Notes: generated from the sequence alone by a model not told the origin. Counted from the stretch's first letter, positions 19,369 to 28,191 are shown. The stretch: 64,000 nucleotides of DNA from Haloactinomyces albus (GCF_031458135.1 NZ_JAVDXW010000001.1:2480001-2544000), one strand, 5' to 3'. Program-made: numbers and translations.

Positions 19369-19381
19369 TTAGCAAGGCTAA
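19369..19381. promoter_or_regulatory. Candidate operator upstream of the MFS gene
   Basis: Perfect 5-bp inverted repeat TTAGC-AAG-GCTAA, 38 bp before the MFS start codon in otherwise GC-rich sequence. AT-rich, in the position of a promoter. Inferred only. Confidence 0.35.
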
Positions 19382-19396
19382 TGGAGTGCGGACATG

Positions 19397-19481
19397 CAGC
19401 CAACCCCGATGAGCAGCCAACCCCGATGAGCAGCCAACCCCGATGAGCAGCCAACCCCGATGAGCAGCCAACCCCGATGAG
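19397..19481. repeat. Five perfect 17-bp tandem repeats
   Basis: The unit CAGCCAACCCCGATGAG is repeated five times without a single difference, then three bases of a sixth. It lies between the Spo0M-like gene terminator and the MFS promoter region. Identity between copies implies recent expansion. Confidence 0.9.
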
Positions 19482-19483
19482 CA

Positions 19484-19521
19484 GGCTCACCGTTCCCGCG
19501 AAAACGCGCGCACGGTGAGCC
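19484..19521 (-). terminator. Hairpin terminator after the Spo0M-like gene
   Basis: 10-bp perfect stem (GGCTCACCGT at 19484-19493, complement at 19512-19521) with a small inner CGCG-AAAA-CGCG hairpin. It lies 60 bp beyond the stop of the minus-strand gene ending at 19582. Confidence 0.6.
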
Positions 19522-19581
19522 ATTCGTCATCCGGCGGAACGCGCTCGGCGAATCAACCCCCCGACACGCTGCCCAACACCG

Positions 19582-20355
19582 TCAGAGCCGACCGCTGCTC
19601 ATGGACTCCAACAGCGGATGCAACTCGGCCGCCCAATCAAGGTTGTGCACCGTGCCGTAATCCACCCGCACCACGTTGATCAGGTCGCGGCCGCTGCTGA
19701 GCAGACCCGCCTTCTTGTCGGCCTCCAGTACCACGTCCATCCCGTGCTCGTCGGCCACGAAACTCACCTCGAGCTGGTTCAGCCGCGGATAACGCGAGGA
19801 ACCGGCGAACTCGATCTCCTGGTAAAACGGCAACCGCTGCCGGGTTCCCCCCAGCCGCCCGGCTTCCACATCCGCCCTGTGCAGCCGGAACCCGAGGCGC
19901 TCGATCCCTTCCAGCAAAACGTGCTGGGCAGGCAACGCCCCCACACCGATCGGATCCGTGTCGGTCGCGTCGACCGCCGACTTGATCTCCAACGTCGTAC
20001 GCACCGAAACCACCGGACCAGGCAGGGGACGGTCCCGGTAATGCGTCACCGGCGTCTCCAACGGCACCGGCAGGCTGAACGGCGACTCGACGACCTGCCC
20101 CGGTGGCAAAGCGACATCGCGCGCCACCTGCACCTTGTGGAAGCCGCGCATCGCCTCGACCTCGTCATCACCGGCCTCGTGCTCCACCCGCGTCACCAGT
20201 TCGGCGAACAACCCGGGAATCTCCTGAGCGACCTCCCCACCACGCAACCGGATCACGCCCTGCACCACGCCACCGGGCTGCACACCAGGAGTGTGCAGTT
20301 CCGTCTCGACCTCGGCGCCACCCACACCGACCGCTGCCAGCAACTTTTTGAACAT
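19582..20355 (-). CDS. Spo0M (SpoOM) family arrestin-fold protein
   Basis: A 257-residue cytoplasmic protein starting MFKKLLAAVGVGGAEVETEL, the typical Spo0M N-terminus, followed by the two beta-sandwich halves (PGGVVQGVIRLRGGEVAQEI; LPPGQVVESPFSLPVPLETP). In Bacillus, Spo0M affects sporulation and cytoskeletal interactions; its actinobacterial role is unknown. ATG 20355. The divergent HAD gene starts 151 bp away at 20507. A hairpin terminator follows the gene. Confidence 0.87.
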   Translation of the reverse strand: MFKKLLAAVGVGGAEVETELHTPGVQPGGVVQGVIRLRGGEVAQEIPGLFAELVTRVEHEAGDDEVEAMRGFHKVQVARDVALPPGQVVESPFSLPVPLETPVTHYRDRPLPGPVVSVRTTLEIKSAVDATDTDPIGVGALPAQHVLLEGIERLGFRLHRADVEAGRLGGTRQRLPFYQEIEFAGSSRYPRLNQLEVSFVADEHGMDVVLEADKKAGLLSSGRDLINVVRVDYGTVHNLDWAAELHPLLESMSSGRL

Positions 20356-20506
20356 GCCGCCCAGTCTTGCGCCCACCGAGCCCGGCAATGCCCGCAGCCC
20401 CCAAAACCGAAACACGATCGTGAGCACACCGACGTGCGGCAAGCACGACGAGCACACGCTGCTGTCGTGCCGAGCCACACCACCACACAACTCCTACGAT
20501 GGCCTC

Positions 20507-21184
20507 GTGGGACAGCAACCTGTGCGAGTACGAGCCGTGATCTTCGACCTCGACGGCGTTCTCGTCGACTCCGAACATCTCTGGGACCGGATGCGCCGCG
20601 AAGTCGTCGCCGAAAACGGCGGCGAATGGGCCGAGGGAGCCACCGAGGCCATGATGGGCATGAGCACCCCCGAATGGGCCCAATACCTCGTCGACAAGCT
20701 CGGCGTCCAACTCACCCCCGAACGCACCGCCGAGGCCGTCATCGACCGCATGGCCCAGCTCTACACCGACCAACCACCGGTACTGCCCCACGCCACCGAC
20801 ACCGTCCGCGCCGTCGCCGCCGACTTCCCCACTGCCATCGCCAGCTCGGCACCACCCCGCATCATCCGCACCTTCCTCGACATCACCGAACTCGGCGACA
20901 CCGTGCGATACACCGTTTCCAGTGAGGAAGTCGGCGCGGGCAAACCCGCTCCCGACGTCTACCAGCAGGCCGCTCACGGCCTCGGCATCCCCGCACAGGA
21001 GTGCGCAGCCGTCGAAGACTCCGCCAGCGGCCTACGTGCCGCAGCCGCAGCGGAGACCACTGTCATCGCCGTACCCAACCCGCACTTCCCACCGAACGAA
21101 CAAGCCCGGCAACAAGCACACCGCGTGCTCGACGACATCGGCGAACTGCCCGCCGCACTCCGCGAACTCACCCACCGCGAATAA
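20507..21184 (+). CDS. HAD-superfamily phosphatase (beta-phosphoglucomutase-like)
   Basis: 225 residues. HAD motif I is VIFDLDGVLVDSEHLW with the nucleophile and acid/base aspartates. Motif II is the serine in AIASSAPPRIIRTFLD, motif III is in EEVGAGKPAPDVYQQAA and motif IV in CAAVEDSASGLRAAAAA. The C1 cap (residues about 15-85) places it among small sugar-phosphate phosphatases and beta-phosphoglucomutases. Substrate is unknown. GTG 20507 is chosen because the protein then begins a few residues before motif I; a GTG at 20522 is also possible. Confidence 0.88.
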   Translation: MGQQPVRVRAVIFDLDGVLVDSEHLWDRMRREVVAENGGEWAEGATEAMMGMSTPEWAQYLVDKLGVQLTPERTAEAVIDRMAQLYTDQPPVLPHATDTVRAVAADFPTAIASSAPPRIIRTFLDITELGDTVRYTVSSEEVGAGKPAPDVYQQAAHGLGIPAQECAAVEDSASGLRAAAAAETTVIAVPNPHFPPNEQARQQAHRVLDDIGELPAALRELTHRE

Positions 21185-21354
21185 GAGGCTCCGGCAGTGG
21201 GGCGTTGGATCAGGGAGCGGTGGCCAGGTGGATGCCTCGCAAGACGGAGGAAGGAGGCGTGGCGGAGCCACGTTGACTCCACGACAACGCCGCGAGGCGC
21301 CGCCTGGACGCCGCGAGCCCGACAGTTCTTACTGCCGGAGCCTCTCAAACACGC

Positions 21355-23253
21355 TCAGGTGCCACGGGCCTTCTCGAGCGACCGCCGCGCCACGCTCGCC
21401 ACCCTGGAATCCGGATGCCCCTCGGCAACCACCTCCAGGACACCGCCCGAGCGGGAGTGCGGCACCCGCGCGATCTGCTCGACCAGCGCGATCTGATCCG
21501 TCGTCGGCGTTGCCTGCAACTCCGACAGAAACGCCGCCACATCCTCGTCCACAACCACCGACATGCTGTCCAGCATGGCCGCCACCTCGTCTCCGGGCCG
21601 AATGGTCACCTCGACCTCCGGAACCCGGTCTCGCAGCCACATCCGCGCGGCGGGACCCGCCACCGCGTCGTCCCGAACACCCCGGACCGCATCGACTCCC
21701 TCGGGCCCCAGATGGTCCAGCACCGACAACGCCCCCAACCGCACCAGCGGGTCGTCCACCCGCGCCAACAGCGAGGCCAGCTCGGCACCGGCCGACTGCC
21801 GTCCGCGCACCTCGATCCACGCCGACAGCACGACTTCACCGGCCTCCGGCGGACAATCCCGAATCGCCAAGGTCAGAACCTCGGCCGGATACTGCGCCAA
21901 CTCCTCCACCGCGGGCACCACGAACCCCATGGCCACCAGCGAGTCCCGGACAGCCGCCACACCGAGCGGCAACAACTCCACCAACGTGCTGTCGTCCGGC
22001 TCCACACCCTCCGGCACCGCGGAGCGAACCAGCTCGACCTGCTCCTCGTCCTCGCAGACACAGGTACGCACCACCCCCATCAGCTCCCACTGCTCGAGCA
22101 CGCGCCGCAGTATCCCCCGCACGGCAGTCCGCTCCTCCGGAGCGAGCTCATCCTGCTCCGCGCTCTCTCCCACCAGAGAACTCGCCGTGAGCGAAACCAG
22201 CAGTTCCAACGGAAGCAGCTCGGACTGCGACGCCAACATGCGCAGCGTGTTCTGCACCAGATGCACGAACACGGCCTCGCCATCGGCGAACCGGTCGAGG
22301 CCCCCGAACTCCTCGGCGAAAACATCATCGAGCAGGACGAAGGAATCCCAGAGACGGTTCCACAGCAACTCCGGCTGTCCCAACAGGGGCTCGCTGATCC
22401 GAGTGCGAACCAACCGGTCACCCGCCGCCCGGATGAGATGCGTGTGCTTGGCCCACTCGAGCAGCACCACGACCCGGAACCGGTCCTCCCGCAGATCGAG
22501 CGCGCTCGACAGATCCTCGAAATCCGAGGTCGCAACCTCGCCCGTGGACGTGAGCTTCCGCCCCTGGCCGACCCATTCGAGCAGGGCACGGACTCCGGAA
22601 AGCAACGCGGTAGCCGAAACATCGGCCTCGGCCCCCTCTTGGACCGGCATGGGCGGCAGCCAGTACGCGGGCTGGGGAGCCGGTTCGAGCCGCTCCCGCG
22701 CCTCGATGGCATCGACGGTCTCCTCGTCGATCTCCACCGCACCATCGTCGACGGCATCGAAGAATCGCTTCACCGCGGTGTCATCCTCGGAGTCGACGCC
22801 GTGCTCGGCCATCGTTGTCGACCAGAACTTCGCAGGGCCCCACTCGGCAGGCTCCGCCATCGACTCCAGGTATGCGGGAGCCGCTTTGTCGATGGCGCGG
22901 TGCAGATCGGGCACCGAACTCCCACCGGACATCAGCAGCTCGGTCCCGTCCAGGAAATCAACCCACCGATGCAGAAACCGGGGGACCACCGACCAGTCGC
23001 TCGCGGACATCAACCGGCGAGGCGCCACCTCCACCAGGAACCGGTCCAATTCGTGCCCGGACCAGTACGCGAGCAGACCGTCCCGGACGAACTTGTCGTC
23101 CAGGAGCGCAGTGAGCAGCCCCGCATCCTCGGCGGGAGCACCGTCGTCATCACCGCTGTTGCCCTCGACGGACCAGGCGCCGAAGCGCTCGATCAGCGTT
23201 TCCTTCGCCTCGGCGTACTGCTCGACCTCACCGTGGATGAAAACGGTACGCAT
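21355..23253 (-). CDS. Large helical protein of unknown function
   Basis: A 632-residue soluble protein, not matched to a named family. N-terminal MRTVFIHGEVEQYAEAKETL, an acidic insert (GNSGDDDGAPAEDAG), a mainly alpha-helical body rich in Leu/Asp/Glu, and C-terminal HEAT-like helices (for example LASLLARVDDPLVRLGALSV and EGHPDSRVASVARRSLEKAR). There is no signal peptide and no TM. Many conserved Trp residues occur in helices (FLHRWVDFLDG, LLEWAKHTHLI). ATG 23253 has GGGAGG upstream. It could be a scaffold or an immunity-type protein. Neighbours give no clear hint. Confidence 0.7.
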   Translation of the reverse strand: MRTVFIHGEVEQYAEAKETLIERFGAWSVEGNSGDDDGAPAEDAGLLTALLDDKFVRDGLLAYWSGHELDRFLVEVAPRRLMSASDWSVVPRFLHRWVDFLDGTELLMSGGSSVPDLHRAIDKAAPAYLESMAEPAEWGPAKFWSTTMAEHGVDSEDDTAVKRFFDAVDDGAVEIDEETVDAIEARERLEPAPQPAYWLPPMPVQEGAEADVSATALLSGVRALLEWVGQGRKLTSTGEVATSDFEDLSSALDLREDRFRVVVLLEWAKHTHLIRAAGDRLVRTRISEPLLGQPELLWNRLWDSFVLLDDVFAEEFGGLDRFADGEAVFVHLVQNTLRMLASQSELLPLELLVSLTASSLVGESAEQDELAPEERTAVRGILRRVLEQWELMGVVRTCVCEDEEQVELVRSAVPEGVEPDDSTLVELLPLGVAAVRDSLVAMGFVVPAVEELAQYPAEVLTLAIRDCPPEAGEVVLSAWIEVRGRQSAGAELASLLARVDDPLVRLGALSVLDHLGPEGVDAVRGVRDDAVAGPAARMWLRDRVPEVEVTIRPGDEVAAMLDSMSVVVDEDVAAFLSELQATPTTDQIALVEQIARVPHSRSGGVLEVVAEGHPDSRVASVARRSLEKARGT

Positions 23254-23545
23254 GGGGCTTGCCTCCCTCGGGCCGGACTGCTGGACACGGCTAGAGCCTA
23301 GGCACACCACCCGGCAACAGCCGGGAACCAGCCCTTCCCGCCGCGCGTGTCGGACAGTGCTCGACCGAGGCAAGGAAGCCGCGTCGGGCCGACCCGGAAA
23401 TGCCGCGGTGGACAGCGATCAGCCTCCGGACTCACCGGGAGAACACACCGCCGTGGGGCCTCCCTGCCAAGAGATCTCTCGGCAGTACCTGCGGAGAGCC
23501 GGCTGCGCGGTCCTCGAGGACGGGCATCGGTAGGCTCGCCTGCCC

Positions 23546-24220
23546 ATGGACGTGGGAATGGGAAACGAGATGATCGCCATCCAGCCGGGTCAGGTGACGC
23601 TGTCGGATCGGCGAACGCAGCACAGGTGGTCGGTGGAGCTCGAGCCGTACCAACTCGCCACATTCCCGACCACCCGGGCGCGATACGCACAGGTCACCGG
23701 CCAGTGGCCGAGCACCGCACACGGCAACCGGTCGCCCGTCGAGGGCGTTTCCTGGTGGGATGCGGTCCGGTTCTGCAACGCCCTGTCCGAGCGCGAGGGT
23801 CTGGCGCCCGTGTATCGGCTGGATGTCGATGGCGAGGACGCCGAGTGGGACACCTCCGCCGACGGGTACCGGCTACCGACCGAGGCCGAGTGGGAGCACG
23901 CCTGCCGTGCCGGTACGACCGGCGCGCGGTACGGACCGCTCGACGAGATCGCTTGGCACCGCCGCAACTCGTACGAGCGGATTCACGACGTGGGCGGCAA
24001 GCAGCCCAACGCGTGGGGCCTGTACGACATGCTGGGCAACGTGTGGGAGTGGTGCTGGGACATCTACGATGCCGAGGTCTACGGCACGTATCGGGTACTG
24101 CGCGGCGGCGGGTGGTTCGACGAGCACTGGAGCTGCCGGGCCTCGGTGCGCCGCCGCAGCCACCCGACCTTCCGGACCGACGACGTGGGATTCCGCCTCG
24201 CGCGTTTCCCCTCGCGCTGA
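23546..24220 (+). CDS. SUMF1/FGE-domain protein, lacking one active-site cysteine
   Basis: A 224-residue formylglycine-generating-enzyme-type fold. Recognised by SPVEGVSWWDAVRFCNALSE, GYRLPTEAEWEHACRAGTTG, NAWGLYDMLGNVWEWCWD and VLRGGGWFDEHWSCRASVRR, ending DDVGFRLARFP. Canonical FGEs use two cysteines in the RGGSW-C-x4-C region to bind copper. Here the first is replaced (GGGWFDEHW) and only C197 remains, so sulfatase maturation is unlikely. Other SUMF proteins bind ligands or modify other substrates. No sulfatase gene is nearby. ATG 23546 is used; a second ATG four codons later is possible. Confidence 0.82.
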   Translation: MDVGMGNEMIAIQPGQVTLSDRRTQHRWSVELEPYQLATFPTTRARYAQVTGQWPSTAHGNRSPVEGVSWWDAVRFCNALSEREGLAPVYRLDVDGEDAEWDTSADGYRLPTEAEWEHACRAGTTGARYGPLDEIAWHRRNSYERIHDVGGKQPNAWGLYDMLGNVWEWCWDIYDAEVYGTYRVLRGGGWFDEHWSCRASVRRRSHPTFRTDDVGFRLARFPSR

Positions 24221-24274
24221 TGCGCGGCGGTCTCGACCGTCTGCAAGCGACACACCGGACTCGAAGTGAACGAC

Positions 24275-24321
24275 CTCTTCCGGGAGGGCGGATCCACCAC
24301 GCTCCCGCCATCACGGAAGAG
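24275..24321. terminator. Stem-loop between convergent SUMF and dnaB genes
   Basis: 8-bp outer stem (CTCTTCCG / CGGAAGAG) and 5-bp inner stem with a 4x4 internal loop, lying in the 137-bp gap where the two genes converge. Probably terminates transcription from both sides. Confidence 0.45.
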
Positions 24322-24357
24322 AGCTCGCCATCGGATCCGAGACCCTACACTCGGCGG

Positions 24358-27300
24358 TTACTCCCTGGCCATGTCGACGAAGCGGCTGTAGTGCAACTGG
24401 TGAGCCACGGTCACCGTGCCCGTCGGTCCGGCACGATGCTTGGCCAGAATGAGATCCGCCTCGCCCATGCGCGGATCGTCCTGCTCGAATGCATCCGGCC
24501 GATGAATCAGGAAAACCATATCGGCATCTTGCTCGAGACTATTGTGCATAACAATACCGTTGGCTGTAAAGTTATGCGTCTCGTCGACGGTGGCATCATA
24601 GACCGGCTGCTCACCGAGTGAGGTGATCTCCACGATCTCGTCCCAGAAGACATCGCTGTTCGCCAAGGCGGACAGGTGGTCGTTGTCGAATAGCGGCGCC
24701 ATCTTGGCGAATCGAACTCGCGTGGGGGAGTATTCGAGATCAAGATCGCCTCTGCTTGCGCCTGCCGCTGCTTGAACACTCGCAAGTGACACATTGCTTC
24801 GCTTCATCGCGATCTGTACGTGGTTCCAGACTGCGGATGGAATCGTGTCGAAGCGGCCTTGGTAAGTCATCTCCGCGAGTCGTACTTTTGCGGATTGAGC
24901 TTTCGCATTGCGAGCACCGTGCACGCCGATCTTATCGAGGAACCTCGACTGGCTCTCGACACCGTACACCTGCACATGCCACATATCACGGTAACCGGAC
25001 TTCTTCGCACGGTAGATCCTGGTGTGGATGGAGAAGCGCAGCAGCAGCTGCTGAACATTGTCCGCAAGCCTTTTGCTCCTGGTGGCGTAGTAGACGTTCA
25101 CTGCGTTGCTGCTGCGTACGAAGATTGATCCGTCCGTGGCCCAGAGGTGGCGGAGGAACAGGGCGATCTGCTCGCGGGGCAGGGAGAACACCCGCTCCGG
25201 GATGAATTTCTCGTGGCTGCGCAGCCCGAACAGACCCATTTCGTCGAGCCATGCCGCGATCGGGTTCCGCTTGCCGTGGGTAAGCCGGTAGGGCGCGGGC
25301 AGGCGCAGCGTGGTGACCTTGGCGGCAGCGTGTTCGTCCCGGATCGGTGTGATCCCGAAGTGCTTCGCCGCTTCGGTGACGGCTTCGAGATTGGCCTCGT
25401 CGATGCTGGCGTAGCGGATCGGCTGGCGTTTCACGAACGATCCGTCCCCGATGAGATGCGCCAGCATGATGATCTCGGATTCCGGCAGCGGCTCGGCACC
25501 GAGCGGTTCCGGGACACTGCGCGGTACGGCGACACGATCGCCCACAACAAGCTCGCCCAGGGGCAGCCAATCGTGGATGGTCAGCATCGGATGATTTGCG
25601 GTCGCCTCGATCTCACGGCCGGAGGCCAGCCGGACCTTGAAGACCTCCTTGACCCCGCTGGAGAAGACATTGGTGATGGGCCGGGGAACCATGCGCATCC
25701 GGTCGTCCAAGGACCACACGATCGGACGCTCCCCGGTTTCCATGAGTTCACCGAAGGTGACCTCGGCGCCGGTGTCCGCCCGCAGCAGACGGGTTCCGCT
25801 GGTCAGACAGCCCGATTCACGCAGGTCGGAGAGTTGGGGGCGGCGGTCGTTGCGCTGTTCCGGACCTCGGTTGAGCTGGGAGATCGCCACGACCGGTACT
25901 TCGAGTTCCTTGGCCAGCAGCTTGAGGTTCCGGGAGAATTCGGAGACTTCCTGCTGGCGGGATTCGACCTTCTTACCGGAGGTCATCAGCTGCATGTAGT
26001 CGACGACGATGAGGCCGATGTCGTTGCGCTGTTTGAGGCGCCGGGCCTTCGCGCGGATCTCCATCATCGTGAGATTCGGCGAGTCGTCCACGAACAGTGG
26101 TGCCTCGCTGATCTCGCTCATGCGCCGGGCGAGCCGGGTCCAGTCGTCGTCGGTCATGCGACCGCCGCGCATATCGCCCAGCCGAATGCGGGCCTCGGCC
26201 GACAGCATGCGCATGACGATCTCGGTGCGGCCCATCTCCAGCGAGAAGATGACGCTGCCCAGTCCCTGCTTGATCGAGGCGGCACGAGCGAAGTCCAGCC
26301 CGAGGGTGGAATTGTGGGTGGGGATCATCGACCGGCTCGCTAGATACAACCGGTCGCGGGCGTCCACCTCGACGCACCGCACGGGGATGCTGTCCACGTG
26401 TCGGATGTGGTCGATGGTGCGTGTGGACGGCCGAGCCTCGGCCGGACGATGCTGCTTGTGCAGCTCGTTTTTGCGGGCGAGCCGGAAAACTTCGTCGGTA
26501 CCGCTGTCGAAGACCAGCACCGAGGTGTCGAAGGACCGGGTCGGCCCACTCGTGCCGCTGTCCCCGGTGTCGTCCGTGCCGGTGTTGCCCGGAGTGGTCT
26601 CACCAGGGACGCTGTCCCAGTCGGGGGTGGCGGTGCAGACGTAGCCGAGACCGAGTATCAGTTCCCGCACGCGTACGGAGATGGGCTCGCTGACGCTCAG
26701 CCGGACCGTGCCGTCGTCGGCGACCGTGCCGCAGGCGTCCAGCAGACCCGCGAGCAGCGCGCGGCGCTGGTCGGAGCTGCCGCGCAGGTATTCGTCGGGC
26801 AGGTGATGATCCTGCCAGGCGCCCAGTTCGGTGAGCTGGTCGGCGATTGCGCCGTGGAACAGTGGTTCGCCCTCGGTGGGGTCGAGTCCGGCGACTTCGA
26901 GGTTCACCGCGAGGTCGGTGTGCTTGATACGCAGGTTCCCGTCCACCGGGTCTCCCGCCGCCAGCCAGACACCGAGCGCGTAGGGCTGCACGGGGTATTG
27001 CCGCTCCGGGAGCCGGAGTTCACCGTGACCGGGGACCGCGGGGTGCGTCCGGGGCTCGGAGGCGAGTTGTTCGGTGGTTCGGATGCGACCGTCGGCGAGC
27101 TGCCACTGATGCTCGGCGTCGGCGGCGACGAGGGTGCCGTCGGAGAACTCGATCTCGTAGCAGGGCCGGTCGTGCAGAACCTCGGTCGTCGAGACCACGG
27201 TGGTGGGGGTGCCGTCCGCGCCGAGCAGTTGATCGCCTGCTGTGACCTCGCCCATCGTGGTCCAGCCGTGCGGCGTGGGTAGCGGAGTGTCCAGCGCCAG

Positions 27301-28014
27301 TGCCTTGCCGACACCGGGGCGGGCGGCGACGATGACCATCTGACCCGGATGCAGACCATTGGTGATCGCGTCCAGGTCGTTGAAGCCGGTGGCGATTCCC
27401 TGGGACTCTCCTCCGCGCGAGGCGATGGCGTCGATCTCGTCCATCGTCGGCTGTAGGAGGTCTTCGAGGGCCGCGTAGTCCTCGTTGGTGCGGCGTTCGG
27501 TGACGTCGTAGATGGCTGCCTGGGCACGGTCCACGACTTCCTCGATCGCCGAGCCCTCGGCGCCGTTGTAGCCGAACTGCACGATCCGGGTGCCCGCTTC
27601 GACGAGACGTCGGAGAACGGCTTTCTCCGCGACGATCTCGGCGTAGTACCCGGCGTTGGCCGCGGTGGGCACGGTGGCGATGAGGGTGTGCATGTAGGGC
27701 GCGCCACCGACACGTGCCAGTTCGTTGCGGCGTTCCAGTTCCGCGGAGACGGTGACCGGGTCGGCGGGCTCGCCGCGTCCGTAGAGATCGAGGATGCAGT
27801 CGTAGATGGCGTGGTGCGCGGGCCGGTAGAAGTCGTGTGGGCGCACCACTTCGACCACGTCGGCGATCGCGTCCTTGCTCAGCATCATGCCGCCGAGAAC
27901 CGACTGTTCGGCGGCCAGGTCCTGTGGTGGCTGCCGGTCGAAGGTTCCGTTGTGGCTCGAATGCCCGTCGCCGTTCGGCGAGGGCTCGGCACCGCGTTCG
28001 TCGGTCAGCGCCAC
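24358..28014 (-). CDS. dnaB: Replicative DNA helicase DnaB containing two inteins
   Basis: The hexameric 5'-3' helicase of the replication fork. The 1218-residue precursor starts at a GTG (AGGAGG 12 bases upstream). The extein consists of residues 1-237 (N-terminal domain and Walker A start, ARPGVGK), 569-735 (FSLEMGRTEIVMRML, Walker B in IGLIVVDYMQLM, QLNRGPEQR) and 1159-1218 (SLEQDADMVFLIHRP). Removing both inteins gives 464 residues, the usual actinobacterial DnaB length. Intein 1 interrupts the P-loop between K237 and S569; intein 2 sits at DLRESG/SLEQDAD. Active helicase therefore requires both splicing events. The gene is downstream of rplI, the conserved actinobacterial order. Confidence 0.97.
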   Translation of the reverse strand: MALTDERGAEPSPNGDGHSSHNGTFDRQPPQDLAAEQSVLGGMMLSKDAIADVVEVVRPHDFYRPAHHAIYDCILDLYGRGEPADPVTVSAELERRNELARVGGAPYMHTLIATVPTAANAGYYAEIVAEKAVLRRLVEAGTRIVQFGYNGAEGSAIEEVVDRAQAAIYDVTERRTNEDYAALEDLLQPTMDEIDAIASRGGESQGIATGFNDLDAITNGLHPGQMVIVAARPGVGKALALDTPLPTPHGWTTMGEVTAGDQLLGADGTPTTVVSTTEVLHDRPCYEIEFSDGTLVAADAEHQWQLADGRIRTTEQLASEPRTHPAVPGHGELRLPERQYPVQPYALGVWLAAGDPVDGNLRIKHTDLAVNLEVAGLDPTEGEPLFHGAIADQLTELGAWQDHHLPDEYLRGSSDQRRALLAGLLDACGTVADDGTVRLSVSEPISVRVRELILGLGYVCTATPDWDSVPGETTPGNTGTDDTGDSGTSGPTRSFDTSVLVFDSGTDEVFRLARKNELHKQHRPAEARPSTRTIDHIRHVDSIPVRCVEVDARDRLYLASRSMIPTHNSTLGLDFARAASIKQGLGSVIFSLEMGRTEIVMRMLSAEARIRLGDMRGGRMTDDDWTRLARRMSEISEAPLFVDDSPNLTMMEIRAKARRLKQRNDIGLIVVDYMQLMTSGKKVESRQQEVSEFSRNLKLLAKELEVPVVAISQLNRGPEQRNDRRPQLSDLRESGCLTSGTRLLRADTGAEVTFGELMETGERPIVWSLDDRMRMVPRPITNVFSSGVKEVFKVRLASGREIEATANHPMLTIHDWLPLGELVVGDRVAVPRSVPEPLGAEPLPESEIIMLAHLIGDGSFVKRQPIRYASIDEANLEAVTEAAKHFGITPIRDEHAAAKVTTLRLPAPYRLTHGKRNPIAAWLDEMGLFGLRSHEKFIPERVFSLPREQIALFLRHLWATDGSIFVRSSNAVNVYYATRSKRLADNVQQLLLRFSIHTRIYRAKKSGYRDMWHVQVYGVESQSRFLDKIGVHGARNAKAQSAKVRLAEMTYQGRFDTIPSAVWNHVQIAMKRSNVSLASVQAAAGASRGDLDLEYSPTRVRFAKMAPLFDNDHLSALANSDVFWDEIVEITSLGEQPVYDATVDETHNFTANGIVMHNSLEQDADMVFLIHRPDAFEQDDPRMGEADLILAKHRAGPTGTVTVAHQLHYSRFVDMARE
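24541..25809 (-). mobile_element. DnaB intein 2: class 1 intein with LAGLIDADG homing endonuclease motifs
   Basis: Residues 736-1158 of the DnaB precursor (423 aa). It begins with Cys (CLTSGTRLLRADTGAEVTFG), has block B REIEATANHPMLTIHDWLPL with the splicing His, and ends VYDATVDETHNFTANGIVMHN-like with HN followed by +1 Ser, the standard class 1 set. Between them are two dodecapeptide motifs, MLAHLIGDGSF (D857) and LFLRHLWATDGSIF (D961), both with their metal-binding Asp, so the endonuclease may be active. The insertion site is the one used by the Synechocystis DnaB intein. Confidence 0.95.
26311..27303 (-). mobile_element. DnaB intein 1: class 3-like intein in the Walker A loop
   Basis: Residues 238-568 (331 aa). 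It begins with Ala rather than Cys/Ser (ALALDTPLPTPHGWTTMGEV) and ends SMIPTHN with +1 Ser. The class 3 WCT set is visible: W304 in ADAEHQW (block B), C547 in VRCVEVD (block F) and T566 in PTHN (block G). In this class the block F Cys starts splicing. Remnants of a LAGLIDADG domain are present (YALGVWLAAGDPVDG; LLAGLLDACGTVADDG), but the expected GDG and DADG acidic positions are altered, so the endonuclease is probably dead. A Gly/Thr/Asp linker follows. Confidence 0.92.
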
Positions 28015-28191
28015 TGGTTGTTGCCACCTCCTGGACGCAGTGATTGCGAGCCGCCTCGGATCTGCGGGCTCGCACCCTTGCGCAACGACGTCTCGCCCGC
28101 GTCTGCTGCCACGGTGTTCACCGGAATGGCTCGCCGGACGCGGGGCCGCGCGGTGAAGCTAGACCACCCGTATGGAGCAAGCAAACACGGC

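Noticed and set aside
19397-19481. A CRISPR array at the five 17-bp repeats
   Set aside because: The repeats are directly abutting with no spacers and are too short; no cas genes are in the window.
24358-28014. dnaB as a frameshifted or broken gene because its product is 1218 residues long
   Set aside because: The two extra segments have complete intein borders and joining the flanks restores a 464-residue DnaB.
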